Source: Mycobacterium paraense
GTDB taxonomy: Bacteria; Actinomycetota; Actinomycetes; Mycobacteriales; Mycobacteriaceae
Length of the DNA: 64,000 nucleotides
Assembly: GCF_002101815.1 (NCBI RefSeq)
Contig: NZ_LQPM01000008.1
Span: forward strand, 124,001-188,000
Direction: 5' to 3'
This document shows, piece after piece, positions 24,892 to 35,039 of the stretch. The notes under the pieces were generated by a model. It searched no databases. It was not told the DNA's origin and saw only the letters and a program-made list of their open reading frames with translations. Positions within the stretch are counted from its first letter, which is position 1. Each line of letters begins with the position of its first letter. The translations under genes were made by a program, and so were the position numbers.

Positions 24892-25889
24892 AGCGAACTC
24901 GGGAGCCCGAACTTTTCGAACAGGGCGTCGTCGAGGAACGCCACCACGTGCGACACCCGACCGTCCCGCACGTCGAGCACGTGCAGCTGGAACGGCACGT
25001 GCACGTCGCCGGCGCGCATGTACATGGCCGCGCCGAGCTGGCCGTTGGCCACCAGCGGGAGCAGGCGCATGTCCCCGGGGTGCTCGGCGGGGCACTGCTG
25101 GTGAATGAGCGTGACGATGTCCCGCGGCCCCTGGTACCAGCCGGCGTAGGGCGGCATCTCCCAGACCGCCTCCGCGGTGAACAGCTCCACCAGCCGGTCG
25201 ATGTCATAGGCCTCCAAGGCGGCGATGTAGCGGTCCAGCAGGTCCTGCGCCTCGGGCGAATCCGGCGGCGTCAGCCGGTCGCCGGAGCTGGGCTGGACGG
25301 CCTCGAGCTGGGTGCGGGCCCGCTGCAGCAGGCTGTTGACGGCGGTGGTGGTGGTGCCGATCGCCGCGGCCACCTCGGCGGCCTTCCACTGCAGCACGTC
25401 GCGCAGCAGCAGCACCGCCCGCTGCCGGGGCGAAAGGTGTTGCAGCGCCGCGACAAAGGCCAACCGCACCGACTCCCGAGACCCGACGATGACCGACGGG
25501 TCCGCCGGGTCGTCCGACAGCTCCGGCAGCGGCTCCAGCCAGGGCACCTCACGGCGCTCGACCAGCTCCGCCGTCGGGTCCGAGCTGGGCGCCCCCAAGC
25601 CGGTGGGCAACGGGCGCCGCTCGCGGCCCTCCAGCGCCGTCAGGCAGGTGTTGGTCGCGATGCGGTGCAACCACGTCCGCATCGAGGACCTGCCCTCGAA
25701 CCGGTCGTAGGCCTTCCAGGCCCGCAGCAGCGTCTCCTGCACCAGGTCCTCGGCGTCGTGCAGCGACCCGGTCATCCGGTAGCAGTGCGCGAGCAACTCG
25801 CGCCGGTACGGCTCGGCGTCGGCCGAGAAGTCCCCGCCGACCGCCGGGTCGGCGTCGACGTTTCCGGATTTTTCGGTGAGCAGCCTCAC
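24888..25889 (-). CDS. sigG: SigG, extracytoplasmic-function sigma factor with SnoaL-like C-terminus
   Basis: The 333 residues align with M. tuberculosis SigG. Sigma region 2 lies at about 27-85 (ELLAHCYRMTGSLHDAEDLVQE), region 4 at about 145-195 (LSPRQRAVLLLRDVLQWKAAEV), and an NTF2/SnoaL-like domain from about 215, as in the SigJ/SigG type of ECF sigma. No anti-sigma gene is adjacent. GTG 25889 is the first usable start: upstream in the same frame there are no ATG/GTG codons before a stop, although [12 protein letters not shown] codons seem conserved there. Confidence 0.93.
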   Translation of the reverse strand: MRLLTEKSGNVDADPAVGGDFSADAEPYRRELLAHCYRMTGSLHDAEDLVQETLLRAWKAYDRFEGRSSMRTWLHRIATNTCLTALEGRERRPLPTGLGAPSSDPTAELVERREVPWLEPLPELSDDPADPSVIVGSRESVRLAFVAALQHLSPRQRAVLLLRDVLQWKAAEVAAAIGTTTTAVNSLLQRARTQLEAVQPSSGDRLTPPDSPEAQDLLDRYIAALEAYDIDRLVELFTAEAVWEMPPYAGWYQGPRDIVTLIHQQCPAEHPGDMRLLPLVANGQLGAAMYMRAGDVHVPFQLHVLDVRDGRVSHVVAFLDDALFEKFGLPSSL

Positions 25890-25897
25890 CCGGATGA

Positions 25898-26800
<903 letters not shown>

Positions 26801-26845
26801 GCGGCCGTCGGCGGACTGTCGTCTCGTTGCGTTAGTTTGGCGCAC

Positions 26846-27595
26846 ATGACTGACGACAAAATGCTGGCTCGCATCGCCGCGCTGTTGCGTCAGGCCGAGG
26901 GCACCGACAACTCGCACGAGGCGGACGCCTTCATGAGCGCCGCGCAGCGGCTGGCGACGGCGGCCTCCATCGACCTGGCGGTGGCGCGGTCGCACGCGGC
27001 CAAGCGCTCGCCGGTGCAGGCCCCGACGCAGCGGACCATCACCATCGGCGCGGCCGGCACCCGGGGGCTGCGGACGTACGTGCAGCTCTTCGTGGTGATC
27101 GCCGCCGCCAACGATGTGCGCTGCGACGTGGCGTCGAACTCGACGTTCGTCTACGCGTACGGGTTCGCCGAGGACATCGACGCGACGCACGCCCTCTACG
27201 CCAGCCTGGTCGTCCAGATGGTGCGGGCGTCGGACGCCTACCTCGCCTCCGGCGCGCATCGGCCCACGCCGACGATCACCGCGCGCCTGAACTTTCAGCT
27301 CGCGTTCGGGGCCCGGGTCGGTCAGCGGCTGGCCGAGGCCCGGGAGCAGGCCACCCGCGAGGCGACCAAGGATCGCCGCCGACCGCCCGGCACCGCTATC
27401 GCCTTGCGGGACAAGGAACTTGAGCTGCGCGACTTCTACCGTGGCGCGTCGAAGGCGCGCGGCACCTACCAGGTCAGTCGCGCGACGGCGGGGTACTCGT
27501 CGGCGGCGCGGCGCGCGGGGGACCGGGCCGGCCGGCGGGCGCGGCTCGGGAACAGCCCCGAACTGCCCGGAGCGCGGAGCGCGCTGCGCCGGTGA
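26846..27595 (+). CDS. DUF2786-domain protein, Rv0184-like
   Basis: The 249 residues begin with a DUF2786 segment (KMLARIAALLRQAEGTDNSHEADAF), followed by a region that is rich in helices and ends in an Arg-rich tail. The length equals recalled Rv0184. The function is unknown. The ATG at 26846 is preferred to 26837. The stop overlaps the next start as GTGA, so this gene, the HEVAHH protein and bglS form a tight run. Confidence 0.85.
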   Translation: MTDDKMLARIAALLRQAEGTDNSHEADAFMSAAQRLATAASIDLAVARSHAAKRSPVQAPTQRTITIGAAGTRGLRTYVQLFVVIAAANDVRCDVASNSTFVYAYGFAEDIDATHALYASLVVQMVRASDAYLASGAHRPTPTITARLNFQLAFGARVGQRLAEAREQATREATKDRRRPPGTAIALRDKELELRDFYRGASKARGTYQVSRATAGYSSAARRAGDRAGRRARLGNSPELPGARSALRR

Positions 27596-28092
27596 CAGCG
27601 GCCCGCGATTCGCAGCGCGCCAGGGTCTATGCGGCCGAGGACTTCGTCCGCAGCCTTTTCGACCGCGCCGCCGAGCACGGGTCGCCCGCCGTCGAGTTCT
27701 TCGGCACCCAGTTGACGCTGCCGCCGGAGGGGCGCTTCGGGTCGGTGGCCGCCGCCCAGCGCTACGTCGACGACGTGCTCGCGCTGCCGTCGGTGCGGCG
27801 ACGCTGGCCGGACGTCGCGCCGCTGCGGGTGCGGCCGCGCCGCGCCGCCACCGCGGCGCACTACGAAAACCGCGACGGCGCAGGCACTATCGCGGTTCCC
27901 GACCGCGACACCGCCGACTGGGCGCTGCGCGAGCTGGTGATGCTGCACGAGGTGGCGCACCATCTGTGCCGGGCCGAGCCGCCGCACGGGCCGGAGTTCG
28001 TCGCGACGATCTGCGAATTAGCCGAGCTGGTGATGGGGCCGGAACTTGGGCACGTGCTGCGCGTCGTGTACGCCAAAGAGGGTGTGCGATGA
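27592..28092 (+). CDS. Small putative metallohydrolase (HEVAHH), Rv0185-like
   Basis: The 166 residues contain a zinc-protease-like helix LHEVAHHLC with two His and one Glu, followed by PPHGPEFVATI, where a third ligand could come from His. This fits the TIGR04338 family. The substrate is unknown. It begins in a GTGA overlap with the DUF2786 gene and ends in an ATGA overlap with bglS, so the three are likely cotranscribed. Confidence 0.85.
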   Translation: MTAARDSQRARVYAAEDFVRSLFDRAAEHGSPAVEFFGTQLTLPPEGRFGSVAAAQRYVDDVLALPSVRRRWPDVAPLRVRPRRAATAAHYENRDGAGTIAVPDRDTADWALRELVMLHEVAHHLCRAEPPHGPEFVATICELAELVMGPELGHVLRVVYAKEGVR

Positions 28093-30215
28093 GCGGTCTC
28101 GACGATCCCGACGCCCGGGCCCGCGAGGTCGAGGCCCAGATGACCGACGACGAGCGGTTCTCGTTGTTGGTCGGGGTCATGGGCGCCGGGGAGCTGTGGC
28201 CGCTGCGCGACGAACGCATCCCGCCGGGTGTCCCGATGAGCGCGGGGTACGTGCCGGGGATCCCGCGGCTCGGCGTCCCGGCGCTGTCCATGAGCGACGC
28301 CGGGCTCGGCGTCACCAACCCCGGCTACCGCCCGGGCGACACGGCCACCGCCCTGCCCGCCGGGCTGGCGCTGGCCGCCAGTTTCGATCCCGCGCTGGCG
28401 CGCGCCGCCGGCGGCCTGATCGGCCGGGAGGCCCGCAGCCGTGGGTTCAACGTGCAGCTCGCCGGGGCCATGAACCTCGCCCGCGACCCGCGCAACGGCC
28501 GCAACTTCGAATACGTCTCCGAGGACCCGCTTTTGACGGCGACCATCGCCGCCGAATCGGTCAAGGGCATCCAGGGCGAGGGCGTCATCTCGACGGTCAA
28601 GCACTACTGTTTGAACGCCAACGAGACCAACCGGCACTTTCTGGACGCGGTCATCGAACCCGACGCGCACCGCGAATCCGACCTGCTGGCCTTCGAGATG
28701 GCCATCGAACGTTCAGAGCCGGGCGCCGTGATGGCCGCCTACAACAAGATCAACGGCGACTACGCCGCCGCCAACGACGTCCTGATCAATGGCGTGCTCA
28801 AGGGCGCCTGGGGGTATCGCGGCTGGGTCATGTCCGACTGGGGCGCGACGCCGAGCTGGGAATGCGCGCTGGCGGGCCTCGACCAGGAGTGCGGCGCGCA
28901 GATCGACGCGCTGCTGTGGCAGTCGGAGGCGTTCGGGGCTCCGCTGCGCGCCGCGCACGCCGAGGGCAGGCTGCCCGCCGGGCGCCTGTCGGACATGGTG
29001 CGCCGGATCCTGCGGTCGATGTTCGCGGTCGGAGTCGATCGTTCCGACGCCGCACCCGCACCGGACATGGCCGCGCACAACGAGATTGCGCTGCGGGTCG
29101 CCCGCGCGGGGATCGTGCTCCTGGCCAACCGCGGGGCGCTGCCGCTGGCGGCGGAGTCGAGCGCACGCATCGCCGTCATCGGCGGGTACGCGCACGTGGG
29201 TGTCGCGGCCGGCTACGGCTCGGCCGCCGTCGTCCCGCCCGGCGGGTACGCCGCGGTGGTCCCGATCGGCGGCCCGGGCCTGGAGGCCGGCCTGCGCAAC
29301 CTGTACCTGCTGCCGTCGAGCCCGCTGAGCGAGCTGCGTCAACGACTTCCCCAGGCGCAGATCGAGTTTGACCCCGGCCTCGGCCCCGCGGAGGCGGCGC
29401 GGGCGGCGCGGCGGGCCGACGTCGCGATCGTGTTCGCCGTCCGCGCCGAAGGCGAGGGCTTCGACGGCGCCGACCTGTCGCTGCCGTGGGGCCAGGACGC
29501 GGTGATCGCCGCGGTGTCGGCGGCCAACCCGAACACGGTCGTGGTGCTCGAGACCGGCAACCCGGTGACGATGCCCTGGCGCGACTCGGTGAACGCCATC
29601 GTGCAGGCCTGGTACCCGGGCCAGGACGGCGGCCGCGCGATCGCGGAAGTTATTGTCGGCGAGGTGAATCCGTCCGGTCGGTTGCCGATCACGTTCCCGG
29701 CCGACCTCGGCCAGACGCCGCGCCCGGAGCTGCCCGATCCCGGCGCTCCGTGGGGCACGCCGACCACCATCGACTATTTCGAAGGGGCCGATGTCGGCTA
29801 CCGCTGGTTCGCCAAGCGTGGGCTGACGCCGATGTTCGCGTTCGGTCATGGCTTGTCCTACACCAGGTTTGAGTATCGCGACCTGGTGGTGAGCGGCGGT
29901 GAGACCGTGTCCGCGAGCTTTACCGTCGCCAACGTCGGCGACCGCGCCGGGGCCGACGTCCCGCAGCTGTACCTGACCGCGGCCCCCGGCGAACGGTGCT
30001 TGCGGCTGCTGGGATTCGAGCGGGTGGAGCTCGAGGCCGGCGCCACCCGGCGGGTGAGCATCGAGGCCGACGCGCGCCTGCTCGCCCATTACGACGGCGG
30101 CGCGCGGGCCTGGCGCATCGCGCCGGGCGGATACACCGTGGCGGTGGGCGCGTCGGCCGGCGCGCTCGGGTTGGCGGGCGGGGTGGAGCTGGCCGGTCGC
30201 GCGTTCGGGCGCTGA
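28089..30215 (+). CDS. bglS: BglS, glycoside hydrolase family 3 beta-glucosidase
   Basis: This 708-residue family 3 enzyme has the N-terminal barrel with RDPRNGRNFEYVSEDP, KHYCLNANET and the nucleophile Asp 250 in VMSDWGA. It has a C-terminal alpha/beta domain and a fibronectin-III-like end. There is no signal peptide, so it probably acts inside the cell on imported or recycled glucosides. The ATG at 28089 overlaps the previous stop. The frame is open further upstream across Rv0185-like sequence, which is a shadow. Confidence 0.93.
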   Translation: MSGLDDPDARAREVEAQMTDDERFSLLVGVMGAGELWPLRDERIPPGVPMSAGYVPGIPRLGVPALSMSDAGLGVTNPGYRPGDTATALPAGLALAASFDPALARAAGGLIGREARSRGFNVQLAGAMNLARDPRNGRNFEYVSEDPLLTATIAAESVKGIQGEGVISTVKHYCLNANETNRHFLDAVIEPDAHRESDLLAFEMAIERSEPGAVMAAYNKINGDYAAANDVLINGVLKGAWGYRGWVMSDWGATPSWECALAGLDQECGAQIDALLWQSEAFGAPLRAAHAEGRLPAGRLSDMVRRILRSMFAVGVDRSDAAPAPDMAAHNEIALRVARAGIVLLANRGALPLAAESSARIAVIGGYAHVGVAAGYGSAAVVPPGGYAAVVPIGGPGLEAGLRNLYLLPSSPLSELRQRLPQAQIEFDPGLGPAEAARAARRADVAIVFAVRAEGEGFDGADLSLPWGQDAVIAAVSAANPNTVVVLETGNPVTMPWRDSVNAIVQAWYPGQDGGRAIAEVIVGEVNPSGRLPITFPADLGQTPRPELPDPGAPWGTPTTIDYFEGADVGYRWFAKRGLTPMFAFGHGLSYTRFEYRDLVVSGGETVSASFTVANVGDRAGADVPQLYLTAAPGERCLRLLGFERVELEAGATRRVSIEADARLLAHYDGGARAWRIAPGGYTVAVGASAGALGLAGGVELAGRAFGR

Positions 30216-30259
30216 CTCGTGGTGGTCCGCGAGGCCCGGACGCACGACCGGCCCGGCAG

Positions 30260-30406
30260 CTACTCGACCGGCGTCAGCTCGTCGCCGCAGGTGCAGCGGT
30301 ACGGCTCGCCCGCGCCCGAGCAGTGGCAGGGGACCTCGATGCGAACGCGGCATCCGCAGCCCTCGTGGCCACAGCTCAGCAGGGTTCCAGCCTCATAGGT
30401 TGCCAT
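30260..30406 (-). CDS. mymT: MymT, copper metallothionein
   Basis: This 48-residue cysteine-rich protein matches M. tuberculosis MymT (Rv0186A). Its seven Cys lie in [18 protein letters not shown] and YRCTCGDE. MymT binds several Cu(I) ions and protects against copper. The ATG at 30406 has GAAGGG upstream. The gene is convergent with bglS and divergent from an O-methyltransferase. A RicR-type box lies in its promoter. Confidence 0.95.
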   Translation of the reverse strand: MATYEAGTLLSCGHEGCGCRVRIEVPCHCSGAGEPYRCTCGDELTPVE

Positions 30407-30445
30407 GTCAATCACCCTTCTCTCTCGTCGTGGACTCGCAGGGCC

Positions 30446-30475
30446 ACTATATACCCCATGGGGGTATCCAGTAAA
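30446..30475 (-). promoter_or_regulatory. mymT promoter with RicR (CsoR-type) copper box
   Basis: Reading the minus strand, TTTACT (30475-30470), an 18-bp spacer and TATAGT (30451-30446) form a promoter 40 bases before mymT. The spacer is almost filled by the dyad ATACCCC-ATG-GGGGTAT (30451-30467 on the plus strand), the known form of the RicR box. Bound RicR would block polymerase until copper releases it. Confidence 0.85.
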
Positions 30476-30515
30476 TAGGTGGGTTGGCGCCCGGCGCCCG
30501 GGTAGCGTGGGCGCC

Positions 30516-31175
30516 ATGACGGCAGACCCGACCCCGCAGGACGTCGACGCATTCTTGGACAGCACGGTGGTGGGCGACGACCCGGCCCTGACCGCGGCGC
30601 TGCAGGCCAGCGACGCGGCCGGGCTGCCGCAGATCGCGGTCTCGGCGCAGCAGGGCAAGTTCCTGTCGCTGCTGGCCGGTGCGATCGGGGCGCGGCGCAT
30701 CCTCGAGATCGGCACGTTGGGCGGCTTCAGCACCATTTGGCTGGCGCGCGGCGCAGGACCCGAAGGTCGGGTGGTGACGCTCGAATACGAGCCGAAACAC
30801 GCCGACGTCGCGCGGTCCAACCTGGAGCGCGCCGGCGTGGCCGACCGCGTCGAGGTGATCGTCGGCGCGGCGCTGGACACCTTGCCGACGCTGAACGGCG
30901 GCCCCTTCGACCTGGTGTTCATCGACGCCGACAAGGAGAACAACGCGGCCTATCTCGAGTGGGCGGTTCGGCTGGCCCGTCCCGGCTCAGTCATCGTGGT
31001 GGACAACGTCATTCGTGAAGGCCGGATCCTCGAGACCCAGTCCGCCGATGCCAAGGTGCGGGCGACGCGCCAGACGTTGCAGGCGATGGGCGAGAACCCG
31101 CGGCTGGACACGGCCGTGCTCCAGACCGTCGGGGCCAAGCAGTGGGACGGTTTTGCGCTCGCGGTGGTGCGCTGA
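30516..31175 (+). CDS. SAM-dependent O-methyltransferase, Rv0187-like
   Basis: This 219-residue class I methyltransferase of the catechol/caffeoyl-CoA type carries the motif [16 protein letters not shown] for [12 protein letters not shown] for the metal-binding Asp residues and VVDNVIREG. The natural substrate is not known. The ATG at 30516 fits the family length. It starts 49 bases from the copper box, on the opposite strand from mymT, so copper control cannot be ruled out. Confidence 0.92.
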   Translation: MTADPTPQDVDAFLDSTVVGDDPALTAALQASDAAGLPQIAVSAQQGKFLSLLAGAIGARRILEIGTLGGFSTIWLARGAGPEGRVVTLEYEPKHADVARSNLERAGVADRVEVIVGAALDTLPTLNGGPFDLVFIDADKENNAAYLEWAVRLARPGSVIVVDNVIREGRILETQSADAKVRATRQTLQAMGENPRLDTAVLQTVGAKQWDGFALAVVR

Positions 31176-31180
31176 GGCCG

Positions 31181-32164
31181 TCAGCGCGGGGTGAGGTCCT
31201 TGACCGCCTGCTCGGCGGAGGTGAGTTCGCTGATCCGCAAAGCGGTTTCGCCGGCATACAGCGCGGCGCTGTCCAACCAGGCGTCGGGCACCCCGGCCAC
31301 CGGCGCCAGCGGGGTGAAGAACGGGCGGGCCGGCGACTGCAGGCGCATCAGCGCCCCCGCGTCGAAATAGCCCAGCACCGACAGCGGGCGGCTGGCGGCG
31401 TTGAGCGCGGCGGGCAGGGCCTTGGCCTTCCCGTCGTCGCCGCACCAGCGGCGGGTCGCCGCGTTGGGGATGACGCGGTGGCGCAGCGGCCAGCTCAGCC
31501 CGAAGAGGTTGGTCTCGATCGTCCTGTCCGCCCGCAGGATTCGCCGCTGATACTCCCGGCTCGCGTTGGCCTCGTGGGTCAACAGGAATCGCGTGCCGGC
31601 GACGACGCCGCCGGCGCCGGCGTCCAGGGCGGCTCGGGTGTCGGCGGCGGTGGCGATGCCGCCGGCCAGAAAGACCGGGCGCTCGCCGGCCACCCCGAGG
31701 GCTTGGGGGAGGAAGTCCAGGGCCGGCATGGTTCCCACCAGGTGCCCGCCGGCCTGCCGTCCCTGCGCGATCAAACCGTCCGCTCCCCAGCTGACCGCGG
31801 CGCGCGCCTGCGCCTCGGTCCCGACCATCACGAACACGAAGACTCCAGCCTGGCGCAGATGCTCGACGAGCCCCCGCTTTTCGCCGAAGGCCACCACCGC
31901 GGCGTCCACGCGGGCGTCGACGCAGACCTCGACGTGGCGGCGATGAACGAAGGGCATCAACAGGTTTACCGCGACGGCGCGCCCCGGCGCCCGGTCGCGC
32001 ACCTGGTCGATCGACGCCCGGAGCTGGCGCGGGGTGGCGATGCCCAGGGTTCCCAGGCCGCCCGCGTTGGCGACCGCGGCCGCCAGCGGCGCGCCCGCCA
32101 GGCCCCCGCCCATTCCGGCCTGCGCCACCGGGACATCGAGCCGCAGTCGGTCGGCGATGTCCAT
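31181..32164 (-). CDS. Nitronate monooxygenase-family flavoprotein
   Basis: The 327 residues have the FMN-barrel pattern of nitronate monooxygenases: PVAQAGMGGGLAGAPLAAAVANAGG at the start, GADGLIAQG and GGIATAADTRAALDAGAGGVVAGTRFL. They oxidise alkyl nitronates such as propionate 3-nitronate; the true substrate here is unknown. I start at ATG 32164; the frame to 32335 lacks a good start. The gene is an addition relative to M. tuberculosis, sitting between Rv0187 and Rv0188 equivalents. Confidence 0.88.
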   Translation of the reverse strand: MDIADRLRLDVPVAQAGMGGGLAGAPLAAAVANAGGLGTLGIATPRQLRASIDQVRDRAPGRAVAVNLLMPFVHRRHVEVCVDARVDAAVVAFGEKRGLVEHLRQAGVFVFVMVGTEAQARAAVSWGADGLIAQGRQAGGHLVGTMPALDFLPQALGVAGERPVFLAGGIATAADTRAALDAGAGGVVAGTRFLLTHEANASREYQRRILRADRTIETNLFGLSWPLRHRVIPNAATRRWCGDDGKAKALPAALNAASRPLSVLGYFDAGALMRLQSPARPFFTPLAPVAGVPDAWLDSAALYAGETALRISELTSAEQAVKDLTPR

Positions 32165-32316
32165 GCCTCCCGACGCTACGCGGTCGGCTGATCGGGCGTT
32201 GCTCCACCGGGCGGATTTTCGTTGCTGGTGTGCGGCGAGCGAGCGTAATCTTGGGATAGATGGGTGGGTTAACCAATGAGCCCAATTAGCCTGCTGTGTA
32301 ACAGAAAGGTTGCAAA

Positions 32317-32757
32317 ATGAGTACAGTCCATTCATCGATCGATCATCATCCGGATTTGTTAGCTCTGCGTGCCCGCTACGAGCGGGTCGCCGAGTCGATG
32401 AGCGCGCACGTCACCTTCGGGATGGCGCTGCTGACGGCCCTGTACATCGCCGCGTCGCCGTGGATTGTCGGATTCAGCGGGACGGCGTCGCTTGCCACGA
32501 ACGACCTGATCGCCGGGATCGCGGCGGCCTTCTTGGCGTACGGGTTCGCGACGACACTGGACCGCGCGCACGGCATGACCTGGACACTGCCGGTACTCGG
32601 CGTGTGGGTCATCGTCGCGCTCTGGGTCCTGCCGGGCTTCACGCCGAGCGCCGGCATGATCTGGTCGAACGTCGTGGCGGGTGGGCTGCTGGCCTTCCTG
32701 GGCCTCAACGCGACCTACTTCGGCATGCGCACGCGCGAGGTGGCCACCCACGCGTAG
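32317..32757 (+). CDS. SPW-repeat membrane protein, Rv0188-like
   Basis: The 146 residues have four hydrophobic spans in two pairs. The first pair has the SPW motif in AASPWIVGF, the signature of the SPW repeat family; the second pair is degenerate (ALWVLPGF). The role is unknown. An AGAAAGG lies eight bases before the ATG. It converges with ilvD across a hairpin. Confidence 0.85.
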   Translation: MSTVHSSIDHHPDLLALRARYERVAESMSAHVTFGMALLTALYIAASPWIVGFSGTASLATNDLIAGIAAAFLAYGFATTLDRAHGMTWTLPVLGVWVIVALWVLPGFTPSAGMIWSNVVAGGLLAFLGLNATYFGMRTREVATHA

Positions 32758-32791
32758 CAGCGAAATCGGTTAGAACGCAACCAGATTCGCC

Positions 32792-32821
32792 CTCCCCGGC
32801 CGGCCCCTACCGGTCGGGGAG
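32792..32821. terminator. Hairpin between the convergent SPW-protein and ilvD genes
   Basis: CTCCCCGGCCGG (32792-32803) and CCGGTCGGGGAG (32810-32821) form a 12-bp stem with one G-T wobble and a 6-base loop. It has no T run, as is common for mycobacterial terminator candidates. Its place between two gene ends suggests it serves both strands. Confidence 0.55.
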
Positions 32822-32824
32822 CGG

Positions 32825-34552
32825 CTAGCCGCAGACCGCGCCGATTGCGGCCGAGCTGACCAACTTGACGTACTTGGCCAACACCCCGGTCTTGTAGCGG
32901 GGCGGGGGAGGCGCGAAATCCCTTCGCCGCGCCTCGAATTCGGCGGGGTCGGTCAGCACGTCGAGGGTGCGGGCGGCCACGTCGAGTCGGATCCGGTCGC
33001 CGTCGCGCAGCAGGGCGATCGGTCCGCCGTCGACCGCCTCCGGCGCGACATGCCCCACGCACAGGCCGGTCGTGCCGCCGGAGAACCGGCCATCGGTCAG
33101 CAGCAGCACGTCCTTGCCGAGGCCGGCGCCCTTGATCGCGCCGGTGATGGCGAGCATCTCGCGCATCCCGGGGCCGCCCTTGGGCCCCTCGTACCGGATC
33201 ACCACCGCGTCGCCCTGGGTGATGGTGCCGTCCTCGAGGGCGTCCAGCGCGGCGCGCTCGCCGTCGAAAACCCTTGCGGTGCCCTCGAACACGTCGGAGT
33301 CGAAACCGGCCGTCTTGACCACCGCGCCCTCGGGAGCGAGCGATCCGTGCAGGATGGTGATGCCGCCCGTCGGGTGGATCGGGTTGTCCAGGGCCCGCAG
33401 CACCTTGCCGTCCGGGTCGGGTGGGTCGATGGCGGCCAGGTTCTCGGCGACGGTCCGGCCGGTCACCGTCAGGCAGTCGCCGCGCAGCAGGCCCGCGTCC
33501 AGCAGTGCCTTCATGATCACCGGCACGCCGCCGATGTGGTCGACGTGGGACATGACGTGCCGGCCGAACGGCTTGACGTCGGCCAGGTGCGGCACCTTCG
33601 AACCGATCCGGCTGAAGTCGTCGAGGGTGAGCGCGACGTCGGCCTCGTGGGCGATGGCCAACAGGTGCAGCACCGCGTTGGTCGAGCCGCCGAACGCCAT
33701 CACCACCGCGATCGCGTTCTCGAAGGCCTCCTTGGTGAGGATGTCGCGGGCGGTGATGCCGCGCCGCAGCAGTTCCACGACGGCCTCGCCGCTGCGGCGC
33801 GCGAACCCGTCGCGGCGGCGGTCGGTCGCGGGCGGCGCCGCGCTGCCCGGCAACGACATGCCGAGCGCCTCGGCCGCGCTGGCCATGGTGTTGGCGGTGT
33901 ACATGCCGCCGCAGGCGCCCTCGCCGGGGCAGATCGCGCGCTCGATGGCGTCGACGTCCTCGCGGGGCATCAAGCCGCGCGCGCACGCCCCCACCGCCTC
34001 GAAGGCGTCGATGATCGTGACCTCGCGTTCGCTGCCGTCGGACAGCTTGGCCACCCCCGGCAAAATGGAGCCGGCGTAGAGGAACACCGACGCCAGGTCC
34101 AGCCGCGCGGCGGCCATCAGCATTCCGGGCAGCGACTTGTCGCAGCCGGCCAGCAGCACCGAGCCGTCGAGGCGCTCGGCCTGCATCACCGTTTCCACGC
34201 TGTCGGCGATCACCTCGCGCGACACCAGGGAGAAATGCATCCCCTCGTGGCCCATCGAGATGCCGTCGGACACCGAGATGGTGCCGAACTCGAGGGGGTA
34301 GCCGCCGGCCGCGAACACGCCCTCCTTGACCGCGGTGGCGAGCCGGTCCAGCGAGAGGTTGCACGGCGTGATCTCGTTCCAGGACGAGGCCACACCGATC
34401 TGCGGCTTGGCGAAGTCCTCGTCGCCCATGCCTACCGCGCGCAGCATGCCACGGGCGGCGGCCTTCTCCAGGCCGTCGGTGACGTCACGACTACGCGGTT
34501 TGATGTCGGCGACCGGCGCCGAATCGGTGGGTGTGGCCTGCCCGGGACTCAT
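32825..34552 (-). CDS. ilvD: IlvD, dihydroxyacid dehydratase
   Basis: The enzyme makes branched-chain 2-keto acids for valine, isoleucine and pantothenate synthesis. The protein has 575 residues, equal to the family length. The likely iron-sulfur cysteines are Cys 64 (ITPCN), Cys 137 (AGCDKSLPG) and Cys 214 ([10 protein letters not shown]). I chose ATG 34552 ([10 protein letters not shown]) rather than an upstream in-frame start. It diverges from ricR; the copper box lies 44-62 bases upstream of ilvD, so ilvD could also respond. Confidence 0.96.
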   Translation of the reverse strand: MSPGQATPTDSAPVADIKPRSRDVTDGLEKAAARGMLRAVGMGDEDFAKPQIGVASSWNEITPCNLSLDRLATAVKEGVFAAGGYPLEFGTISVSDGISMGHEGMHFSLVSREVIADSVETVMQAERLDGSVLLAGCDKSLPGMLMAAARLDLASVFLYAGSILPGVAKLSDGSEREVTIIDAFEAVGACARGLMPREDVDAIERAICPGEGACGGMYTANTMASAAEALGMSLPGSAAPPATDRRRDGFARRSGEAVVELLRRGITARDILTKEAFENAIAVVMAFGGSTNAVLHLLAIAHEADVALTLDDFSRIGSKVPHLADVKPFGRHVMSHVDHIGGVPVIMKALLDAGLLRGDCLTVTGRTVAENLAAIDPPDPDGKVLRALDNPIHPTGGITILHGSLAPEGAVVKTAGFDSDVFEGTARVFDGERAALDALEDGTITQGDAVVIRYEGPKGGPGMREMLAITGAIKGAGLGKDVLLLTDGRFSGGTTGLCVGHVAPEAVDGGPIALLRDGDRIRLDVAARTLDVLTDPAEFEARRRDFAPPPPRYKTGVLAKYVKLVSSAAIGAVCG

Positions 34553-34595
34553 CGTGCAAGTATGCCGGGCGCATCGCGTCCGCAAACGCGCGGGT

Positions 34596-34623
34596 CATAC
34601 CCCGTCGGGGTATGGGGTAGACT
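34596..34623 (+). promoter_or_regulatory. RicR copper box and -10 element of ricR
   Basis: CATACCCC-GTC-GGGGTATG (34596-34614) is a perfect dyad of the RicR type. TAGACT at 34618-34623 is a good -10 box that ends six bases before the ricR GTG, which places the transcription start on or next to the start codon (leaderless). The box covers the region just upstream of the -10, so binding would repress ricR itself. Confidence 0.85.
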
Positions 34624-34629
34624 CGAGCG

Positions 34630-34920
34630 GTGACGAGTGCACACGGATATTCGCAGCAGAAGGACAACTACGCCAAGCGGCTGCGGCGCATCGAGGGCCA
34701 GGTGCGCGGCATCGCGCGCATGATCGAGGAAGACAAGTACTGCATCGACGTCCTCACCCAGATCAGCGCGGTCAACAGCGCCCTGCGTTCGGTGGCGCTC
34801 AACCTGCTCGACGAGCACCTGAGTCACTGTGTCACCCGCGCGGTGGCCGAGGGCGGCAGCGACGCTGACGACAAGCTGGCCGAGGCCTCGGCCGCCATCG
34901 CGCGGCTGGTGCGTTCCTGA
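34630..34920 (+). CDS. ricR: RicR, CsoR-family copper-sensing repressor
   Basis: The 96 residues have the CsoR four-helix pattern RLRRIEGQVRGIARMIEEDK and the Cu(I) ligands Cys 38, His 63 and Cys 67. In M. tuberculosis RicR (Rv0190) represses a copper regulon that includes mymT, lpqS and its own gene; copper binding releases it. The GTG at 34630 has no clear ribosome binding site and lies six bases after the -10 box, so it is probably leaderless. Confidence 0.95.
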   Translation: MTSAHGYSQQKDNYAKRLRRIEGQVRGIARMIEEDKYCIDVLTQISAVNSALRSVALNLLDEHLSHCVTRAVAEGGSDADDKLAEASAAIARLVRS

Positions 34921-34939
34921 TCGCCGGTTGGTAGGCGTG

Positions 34940-34969
34940 TTGAACCGCTAACTTGCGGGAACCTATTGT
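34940..34969 (+). promoter_or_regulatory. Likely promoter of the MFS transporter gene
   Basis: TTGAAC (34940-34945), an 18-bp spacer and TATTGT (34964-34969) resemble a SigA promoter 70 bases before the ATG of the next gene. It begins 20 bases after the ricR stop, so the transporter need not depend on the copper promoter. Confidence 0.45.
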
Positions 34970-35039
34970 TGCGGTGCGTACGGTAGGTGCAGCGTGATCT
35001 CGCCAGCAGCCTTGCCCGGCCGATTGCGTGCCCTAACCG

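Noticed and set aside
27420..28088. Upstream extension of the bglS frame
   Set aside because: It overlaps two coupled genes; BglS homology starts at 28089.
33050..34633. 527-codon plus-strand frame opposite ilvD
   Set aside because: Shadow of IlvD, rich in His/Arg/Gln/Gly without known domains.
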